Source of the DNA: Ilex aquifolium
Lineage: Eukaryota > Streptophyta > Magnoliopsida > Aquifoliales > Aquifoliaceae
DNA: 64,000 bases
Reading direction: 5' to 3'
Assembly: GCA_951799425.1 (NCBI GenBank)
Contig: OX637406.1
Span: 29,072,390 to 29,136,389 of the forward strand
Positions 56,151 to 64,000 of this stretch are shown here, one piece after another. The translations under genes and the position numbers were made by a program. Each line of letters begins with the position of its first letter. Positions within the stretch are counted from its first letter, which is position 1. The notes below the pieces were generated by a model. The model was not told the DNA's origin, did not search any database, and saw only the letters and a list, made by a program, of their open reading frames with translations.

Positions 56151-59100
56151 TTATAAAGGCGCCCCAGTGGGTCGGGTTGGATTAGATTTTTCCTGACCCG
56201 ATCCACTTGAGTGTCGGCAGGCAAGACTTTCGGAGGAGTATTCTGGTTCCATTAAAAGAATGGTTTCCACATTTTTAACAAAATCCTCCAAAAATGGTTT
56301 TAACCGTTGACCATTAACAGTAAAAATATTATCGTTTAATGGGTTTTCCACTTCAACTGCTCCATGTCCAAAACACCTTTTTGACAATGTAAGGCCCAGT
56401 CCATCTTGACTTCAACTTACCAGGAAAGAGGCGGAGTCTTGAATTAAATAACAAGACTTTTTGAGAAAGCTCAAAAGATTTCCGCACAATCTTTTTGTCA
56501 TGAAAAATTTTCATACTGGTTTTAGCAATCTTAGCATTTTCATATGCTTCATTTCTCAATTCCTCCAATTCATTTATCTGAAGTTTCCTTGCTAGTCCAG
56601 CCTTGTCCAAGTCAAAATTCATTGCTTTAATGGCCCAGTATGCCCTATGTTCCAATTCCACAGGTAGGTGACACGGCTTTCCAAAGACTAATCGATAAGG
56701 AATAATGCCTAAAATTGTTTTAAAAGCAGTACGGTACGCCCAGAGTGCATCAGTTAATCTTAACGACCAATCTTTGCGGTCTAGATTCACCCTTTTTTTC
56801 AAAATTAATTTGATCTCCCGATTAGCTAACTCAGCTTGTCCACTGGTCTATGGATGATAAGGGGTTGCAATTTTGTGAAAAATCAAGTATTTTTTCATCA
56901 AATTCCAGAATGGACGATTGCAAAAATGAGCACCCCCATCACTTATGATTGATTTCAGAATTCCAAACCGGGACAATATTTTCTTTCAAAAACTTGATCA
57001 CTGTTTGGTGATCATTGTTTCGGCATGGAATTGCTTCAACCCATTTGAATACATAGTCTACAGCCACTAAAATGTATAGATAGCCACAGGAAGGGGGAAA
57101 TGGTCCCATAAAATCGATGCCCAAACAGTCAAAAATTTCAATTAATAGAATGGGGTTTAAGGGCATCATGTTTCTTTTAGAAATGCTTCCCAACCTTTGG
57201 CATCTATCGCAAGTTAAACAAAAGGCATGGACATCTTTGAAAAGTGTGGGCCAGTAAAATCCACACTGCAATATTTTTGCTACCATGGTGTCTTATCAAT
57301 CATGAACAGTTGTTCATCGGGGAATTTCTCATTGATTGGCAGTCCATCCTCACGAAATTCATATGTTAGTCTGGACAGATGATCTGCCACCACATTCTCG
57401 ACACTTTTCTTGTCCTTGATGACAAGATCAAACTCTTAGAGCAAGAGTATCCATCTCAAGAGTCTTGGCTTGGCGTCCTTCTTTGTGAGCAAGAATTTTA
57501 GGCTGCATGGTCAGTGAATACAGTAACAGAAGAACCAACAAGATAAGAACGGAATTTTTCCAGTGCAAAAACTACAGCAAGCAATTCTTTTTCAATTGTT
57601 GAATAATTCATTTGAGCATCATTCAAAGTTTTGCTTGCATAGTAAATCACATGGGGTCTCTTATCTTTTCTCTGTCCCAACATAGCACCTACAGCATAAT
57701 CACTTGCATCACACATTAGTTCAAAAGTAGATTCCAGTCAGGGGGTTGCATTATTGGAGCAGAAATTAACATGTCTTTTAGCTTGTCAAAGGCTTTCTGG
57801 CATGCTTCATTCCAATCAAAGATTACGTCCTGACTTAGAAGATGACACATGGGTTTTGCTATGGTAGTAAAATCTTTTATGAATCTCTTGTAAAAACCTG
57901 CATGCCCTAGGAATGATCGGACATCCTTTACAGTCTTAGGGGTAGACAAATTTTTAATCAGATATATTTTTGCCTTGTCAACTTTCATGCCTTCAGACGA
58001 CACAATGTGACAAAGGACAATGCCTTGTGTTACCATAAAATGGCATTTTTCCCAATTGAGCACTAGATTGGCTTCCTTACATCTGATTAGCACTTTCTCC
58101 AGATTGGTCAAACACAAATCAAAAGAATCACCGTATACAGAGAAATCATCCATGAATACTTCTAAAAAATTTTCAACCATATCACTGAACAAGCTTAGCA
58201 TACATCTTTGGAATGTTGCAGGAGCGTTACAAAGTCCAAATGGCATCCTTTGGAATGCAAAGGTGCCAAAGGGGCATGTGAAGGTTGTTTTCTCCAGATT
58301 ATCTAGTGCTATCTCAATTTGGTTATACCCTGAATACCCATCTAGGAAACAGTAAAATGCATGGCCTGCAATTCTCTCTAGGACTTGGTCAAGAAATGGA
58401 AGAGGAAAATGATCTTTTCTAGTGACCAAATTGAGTTTTCGATAATCAATGCACATTCGCCATCCTGTGACGACTCGAGTTGGTACTAGTTCATTTGCAT
58501 CATTTTTTACCACTGTGACCCCAGACTTTTTGGGCATAACTTGGGTTGGACTAACCCACTCGCTATCAGAGATGGGGAAGATTATCCTTGCATCTAAAAG
58601 CTTGAGTACCTCAGTTCTCACTACTTCCTTCATGTGAGGGTTTAGTCGTCGTTGCATTTGACGAGAGGGTTTTGAATCCTCTTCAAGGTATATAGCATGA
58701 TTACAGATTAACGGGCTTATACCTTTCAAGTCAGCGATGGTCCATCCAATGGTGCTTTTATGGCTTTGAAGAACTTCAATCAATTTAGACTTTTGTAAGT
58801 TTGTGAGCTTAGATGAAATTACCACTGGGTATGACTCGTCCTCCCCTAAGAATGCATATTTGATGTCAGATGGGAGAGGTTTCAATTCAGGCTTTGGTGG
58901 CCTATCACTTGATGAGATTGGCTTTGTGCCACTTGGTGAAATCTCTTCGAATTTGGGAGCCCATGTCTCAACAGCATGAGTAGGGCAACTTGGTGGATTT
59001 GGGTCATCATCTATTGTTTCGGATGAGATGAACTCTAACAAAGAAGATTCAGTAGGGTCCTCACAATATGTGTCATTCAGATGTTCCTGTATCAACGATT

Positions 59101-61449
59101 CAATGAAGTTTATTTCCCTTTCTTACTTTTCTTCTTCTGGATGCTTAGCAATATTGAAAATGTTCAATTCGAGAGTCATATTCCCAAAAATTAATTTCAT
59201 GACTCCATTCCTGCAATTGATTAGTGCATTAGAAGTTGCTAGGAAAGGTTGACCAAGAATGACAAGAATTTGGTTCTCCGAATGTATTGCTGGTTGAGTA
59301 TCCAGAACAATGAAGTCAACAGGGAAGACAAAGTTGTCCACTTGGACAAGCACATCTTCAACAATCCCTCTGGGGGTTTTGACAGATCTGTCAGCCAACT
59401 GGAGTGTGACACAAGTGGGTTTAAGTTCACCCAGACCCAACTGCTGGTAGACAGAGTAGGGTAGCAAATTAACACTGGCTCCAAGGTCTAACAGTGCTTG
59501 TTCAATCCTGAAGTTTCCAATGATACATGACACAGACGAGGGTTTTATGTTGAAGAAGGGCATTGGCTTGTTCTGTTAGGAAGGCTCTTTTTTGAACATT
59601 CTGACCTCTCTTGACTGTGCACAAGTCTTTTAGAAACTTGGCATAAGACGGAACTTGTTTGATTGCGTCCAGAAGTGGGATGTTGATATTTACTTGCTTA
59701 AAAAGCTCGTAAATTTCAGGCTGATTTTTCAACTTCTGTTTGGTTTTGAGTCTATGAGGAAAAGGAGCAGGAATGGAACACGAAGGGTCTTTTTCCTCAA
59801 AAGGTTCTGGCTCTTGTTCAATCATAGGCTGAGGTTCTTCTTCAAGTTTAGTCTCAATTGGTTCAGGCTCAGATGATGGGTTGACTGGGATTGACTCAAG
59901 TCTTGGCTTTGGAATGAGTATGTCTCTGATGGTCTTGTCAATCACCTTGCCACTTCTTAGTGTAGTGACAACTTGGGCTTGGTCTTGTGTGTTTCCTGTT
60001 GTTGAAGGGTTCCCCACATGGAATTGGCCTTGGGGTTGCTTTGGTTGGGCAGGAAACTTACCCTTTTCGTGTGTGACCATGGATTGGGTCAATTTTTGGA
60101 TGTGGCTTTTAAGATCCTCAAAAGATTGAGTGGTCTGGGTTTTGAAATCAGTGAAAGCCTGAGTGGAATTATTGTTATAGTTCATTTGGCTTTGCATAAA
60201 CTGATTCAGTGTGTCCTCAAGGCTCCTCTTTTGTGGTGATTGGTATGGTTGATATGCGGGAGGTCCTTGAGGTGGTGGGTATGAGCCTTGTTGTTGGTTC
60301 ATGGGCATTGGTTGTGTGTTCTTCCAACTGAAGTTAGGGTGGTTTCGCCACCCTGGATTGTATGTTTCAGAATATGGGTTGGAGTAAGGCTTGTTGAAGT
60401 TGGAAACTGCATGTGTTTGTTCCAACAAGACCTCTTTGAACGCTGGGATGGTGGGACACTCCCCAGTAAGGTGTCCTGTTAGCGCACAGATTCCACACAC
60501 TTGTTCTGTGGAAGAGCTAACATCAACTTGATGGACTTTCTTCATCTCTAAAGCTTCAAGCTTTCGAGACAACGTAGACATTTTTGCTCTCAAGTCATCA
60601 TCCTCTCTCAAGACATATTTACCTCATTGGGAAGTAGATGGTCTGGCTTCTACAGTGGTAGGAGAGGCTGAGTCCCACATCTGAAAACTGTCAGATATGG
60701 TGTCAAAGAAATTGAATGCCTCCTCCGGACTTTTTCCCATAAATTCTCCTTGGGCCATCATTTCGACAAACTGACGTAATCTAGAGGGTAAGGAGTCATA
60801 GAAAAATCCTACCAAAGTCCAATTCTCAAAAGCGTGATGTGGGCAGGATTGGAGCAGATCTTTGAATCTCTCCCAACTTTGGTAAAAAGTTTCTCCTTCT
60901 TTAACCGCAAAATTCATGATTTGCCTTTTTAATGCATTTGTGTGGTGTAGAGGAAAAACTTTCTAAAAAATTCATTTTGCAATGCCTGCCAGTTAGGTAT
61001 TGAAAAAGCTTTTAAAGAATTTAGTAATTGTTTAGCTCTATCCCTTAAAGAGAAAGAAAACAGTTTCATTTTGGCTAGTACAGAATTGTCTTGAAATGTT
61101 CCACACACTTCCTCAAAATCTTTTATATGCAGATATGAATTTTCTGCATCTAATCCATGAAACACGGGTAATAACTGCACTGTCCCGGTTTTACAGTGAA
61201 GGGGGGAGCATTTTCAGGAAATATAAAACAGGAAGGGACACTATTTCTTGTGGGATTTAAGTAATCCCGCAAAGTTCGATTATTAGGCACTTCCTCCTCT
61301 CTCATAGGGACTTCTCTGTTTCTCTCATTATTTGTCATATTACTCTCACAAGAGTCTGCTATTGATCTAGGTGAATTTGGTTCAGGCTGATTCACAGACT
61401 CACAAGATTCTACCGGCAAATTTTGATAGTGAGGAGTGTCATCAGTCAT
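56151..61449 (-). pseudogene. gag-pol: Element C gag-pol, decayed
   Basis: From ATG 61449 the minus strand gives all parts of an Athila polyprotein homologous to element A: capsid (61180-60624), CCHC knuckle CGICALTGHLTGEC, Q/P region, protease LLDLGAS, RT with FMDD (near 58145), RNase H (57716-57498), integrase core and tail (57286-56151). Breaks: frameshifts near 61165, 60925 and 57716; stops at about 60622 and 59095 and at 56851; a deletion of about 32 bases before protease; and a deletion of about 240 bases near 57285 that removed the integrase HH zinc ligands. It cannot make active enzymes. Confidence 0.92.
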
Positions 61450-61543
61450 AAAGAAAATAAAACAAAGTTATTTACAGTAACCAAAGAATTTATACAAAGA
61501 TGAAGGTCTTTTTACCTTTTACCTTAAAACACCCTTTCAAAGT

Positions 61544-61561
61544 TCCCCGGCAACGGCGCCA
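61544..61561 (-). other. Element C primer binding site, tRNA-Asp
   Basis: The minus strand reads TGGCGCCGTTGCCGGGGA six bases from the 5' LTR, identical to that of element A. Confidence 0.93.
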
Positions 61562-61567
61562 AAAACT

Positions 61568-63460
61568 TGGCTTGATCCGAAATGTGTACACCCAAGTGCA
61601 GGCGGTCAAGCTGTAGTAATAATCCAGTTTGAGTCCAGAGTCGAATCCACATGGAACTTTTGTTGGTATTTTTGAGATAAGCAGTGGTGGAGACCTATTG
61701 ATTGTAACCTTTGAGATTTGTTGTGAGGTGTGAGATTTCCTAGACAGAATATAAGATTCTTTCCAAGAGAATTGTCTTAACAAAATATGAGATAAACTCT
61801 AATAAAAAAAAGTCACTCTTTAGTTCAAGGATCTGGACATGAAGTTAATTATCCGGTATATTATACTTGTGCTTGATAACTCAATTAACAGTAAGTTAAT
61901 CGGAAGATAAAGATGGACTGTGAGAATTAAGAACATGATTCCGATGTCTTTCTAGAAGTTTACAAGAATTGTCTGTGCCGAGACTTAACCCGTCTACAAA
62001 CAAACAAGTGTTTCTACAAGACATCCAATCATGACATTAATATTCCATTCTTTAAATGAAGCACAATAAGGGGGAGGATTGAAGGGTAGTCCTGAAGATC
62101 TAGCCGGGGTACTTGCCTTGAACCGATGAGTCTTTCTATGCAAGAGTCATCTGTGTCATAGAAAGAGCCCGTGATTATACAAAGTACCTTAGCTTTGCTA
62201 GATGCAATCAATCATCCAATAAGCAAGAAGAAATAAACATTAAACATAAGAACAGTGCACAAGTATAATTCCCGGATAACTTATACATGTCCTTCTCCTC
62301 TTACTAAAGAGTGAATGAGAAACTACTCACTCTTCATGGCTTTGGTAAAGCTAGAAAAGTGGATGATGCTCATCCCTCCAAGTAGAGGACTTAAAAGATG
62401 AAATAACAATGAACAAGGAGCCAATCTTTAACAAAGATTGAGTGAATCACGTTCCACCCTTCCCGGATGTGGTAAAGCTCTAGAAAAGTGGAAGAGTTTT
62501 ACTCCTCTAAGAAAGAAATAAGCTCAAGCAATGGAAGTGAAGTACATAAAAAATAAAAATAGAAGAAAGCTAGTTACATTTGGAGGGTGGCTTCCTCAAC
62601 CAAGGAATGGAGGGTTACTTCCTCAACCAAAAGATGAACTAACTCCCTTCTATGCATGTAAATGAAAGCATAAGCATAAAACTACTTTTATAACACGTAA
62701 GGAGATGTTGGACTAAAGCCAAACTAATCTCTAAAATAAAGACTTCATACAAGGAAAATGTAAGCTTAAATCTACAATGTGCGTGGGAGTCTAAGCCTCC
62801 ATCAACCTCTCTACATGGCTCCCTAAGCTCTCCAACAATGGGAGTATTTATAGGCAAGAGGAGGAGACAAGAGGGGGTGAAGGAATAGTGTATGCCGCCT
62901 AAGTCCAAGTGAAAAACCAACTACTCTGCTACCAGTCTGTGGAGAACGTTCGAACGTGATTTGGCGTTCGAACATTGTCTGCCGTTCAAACGTTTCTTCT
63001 GTCTTTTCACTATGGGCGTTCGAACGCTAGATGTGCTCTAATCCTCTCACTCGAGTGATCTATTGGTCTTCTGTGAAGTTCAGTTTCACCCTCTATGCAG
63101 TAGTCTGGTCTTCAATCAACTCAAGTGCACGTTTGAACGTGAGTTGGCGTTCGAACATGATACTCAAGTGCCTCAGAGCTTCAGTCTTCTTTCTTGGCTG
63201 CAACACGCCTTCTCTTAGCAGTTGGGTCTGCTACAGTTCAATGTGGCCGTTCGAACGTGAGTTGGCGTTCGAACGTTCTGGCTGTGCTTCAAGCTTCTCC
63301 AATTTTGTGCTCTAATATGCTGGTGTTGCATTCAAGTGTGGTACTTGTTGTTCTTGAGTCCTTGTTCATTTTAGGGCCTGAAATGACATCACTTAAACTC
63401 CATCAAAGTACAATTAGTCTTAAAACAACATAGTAATATGCTAATTTTAAATGCTAATCA
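61568..63460 (-). repeat. Element C 5' LTR
   Basis: 1893 bp; matches 49501-51405 with scattered changes and a 12-base deletion near 61890. Its palindrome array (62945-63278) lies upstream of the TATA box (about 62845-62854, minus CTATAAATAC). Confidence 0.92.
62945..63278. promoter_or_regulatory. TTCGAACG palindrome array in element C U3 (right LTR)
   Basis: Counterpart of 50890-51223; most words are intact, and a few carry single changes that break the palindrome (e.g. GTTTGAACG at 63130). Confidence 0.55.
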
Positions 63461-64000
63461 ATTACAATGAAACACGTTAGGATCAAGATCTCAAGAATTA
63501 AGGTAGGATTTCTTTCTCAGATTCATTCATTAATGATTAGTGTTATATAATATATATTTTTCATCCTTATTATGATATAAATAATTGATCTACAATATTT
63601 TTACTGTCATGTAAATCCATGATTCATTTCTTGAACAAAATTCATGATTTACTTCCAAGATCTATTCGTTCTTGATTTAAAAACTTAGTTCTTGATTCCT
63701 ACTCCATATATGTTATAGATCTACAATGTTTTTACATTTCTTTTTAAATATTTATTTCAATTATCGAATAAACACATGATTTACATCCAAATACATGTTT
63801 TACATCAAAAGATTTTGTGTCCTTGATTACAAAACTATAGTTCTTGATTACTATCAATGCAAATATATATTTTTTGGAATCTCTTGTATGTTTTATTGAA
63901 TAATTCCTTTGAAAAAGTTATGGATCCATGATTCTTGTTTGTAGTTGGATTTTATGAAAAGTATTATTATTATCTCTTGTATTGGTGGGTGTGATGAACG

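Larger units (their letters stand above)
49496..63465 (-). mobile_element. Element C: decayed Athila-type Ty3/gypsy retrotransposon
   Basis: LTRs at 49501-51405 and 61568-63460 are flanked by the duplication ATTAC (49496-49500, 63461-63465). On the minus strand it has 5' LTR, tRNA-Asp primer site, gag-pol with many breaks, one accessory cassette, a transposon-protein pseudogene, polypurine tract and 3' LTR. It is related to element A (same LTR ends, same gene order), but its LTRs are longer and contain TTCGAACG palindrome arrays. The LTRs differ by scattered substitutions and by a 12-base indel near 49830/61895, so it is older than A. Confidence 0.93.
48748..64000 (+). mobile_element. E-like LTR 'F', split by element C and leaving the window
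   Basis: TGTAAGACCCTGTATTAAAA (48748) starts an LTR related to E's (TGTAAAACCCCGTATTAAAA in minus reading). It runs through GAATCTGGAAGGTCGAAGAA (about 49037) and an AACCCTAGGAAAG leader to 49500. It resumes after element C at 63461 with AAGGTAGGATTTC and a CATTCATTAATG block matching the 'AGGTAGGGG...CATTCACTTACATTG' part of related LTRs. The right terminus is not reached. Confidence 0.65.

Overview
The window reads as repeat-rich, intergenic plant nuclear DNA, probably from a eudicot with a large genome. Almost all of it is LTR retrotransposons nested inside one another. The plant assignment rests on Athila-type Ty3/gypsy elements primed by tRNA-Asp, chromovirus-type Ty3/gypsy elements primed by initiator tRNA-Met, AT-rich flanks and polymorphic microsatellites. 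I found no convincing host gene, tRNA, rRNA or CRISPR array. Left part (1-14946): remnants of a chromovirus family (here 'D', LTRs about 2.2-2.3 kb, 5' TGTAACACCCCG). Two copies (1-4141 and 11160-14362) keep only a CTTGAT minisatellite, the last part of integrase with its chromodomain, and a 3' LTR. One copy (8030-10312) is a clean solo LTR with duplication TGGTA. An inverted LTR (4142-6215) and a small terminal-inverted-repeat element (6456-7300) lie between them. Central part (14947-46950): a four-level nest. Element E (minus strand, 5' LTR 44882-46950, left LTR split) was hit by a D-like LTR (14947-15314 plus 38399-40357). That LTR was hit by element B, a minus-strand chromovirus with internal deletions (15315-38398, duplication ATATC, LTRs about 1% apart). 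B was hit by element A, a plus-strand Athila (20867-34945, duplication GCACC, LTRs identical by eye). A has complete gag and pol reading frames apart from one stop codon in protease. Right part (46951-64000): AT-rich degenerate repeats, then an E-like LTR 'F' (48748-49500 plus 63461 onward) split by element C, a decayed minus-strand Athila (49501-63460, duplication ATTAC). The most interesting content is in the 'env' position of the two Athila elements. Behind pol each carries a cassette of (i) a TATA box overlapping the pol stop codon, (ii) a 43-48 residue single-membrane-segment protein ending in a conserved NPD motif, and (iii) a 134-136 residue basic, cysteine-rich protein with a GRS...RR motif and CX2CX4HX6C. 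The last protein resembles the carlavirus cysteine-rich nucleic-acid-binding protein family. The cassette occurs twice in A and once, broken by a stop, in C. C also carries a broken 'putative plant transposon protein' gene with its own apparent promoter: an array of TTCGAACG palindromes followed by a TATA box. Similar palindrome arrays sit upstream of TATA boxes in the LTRs of both C and the unrelated D family.
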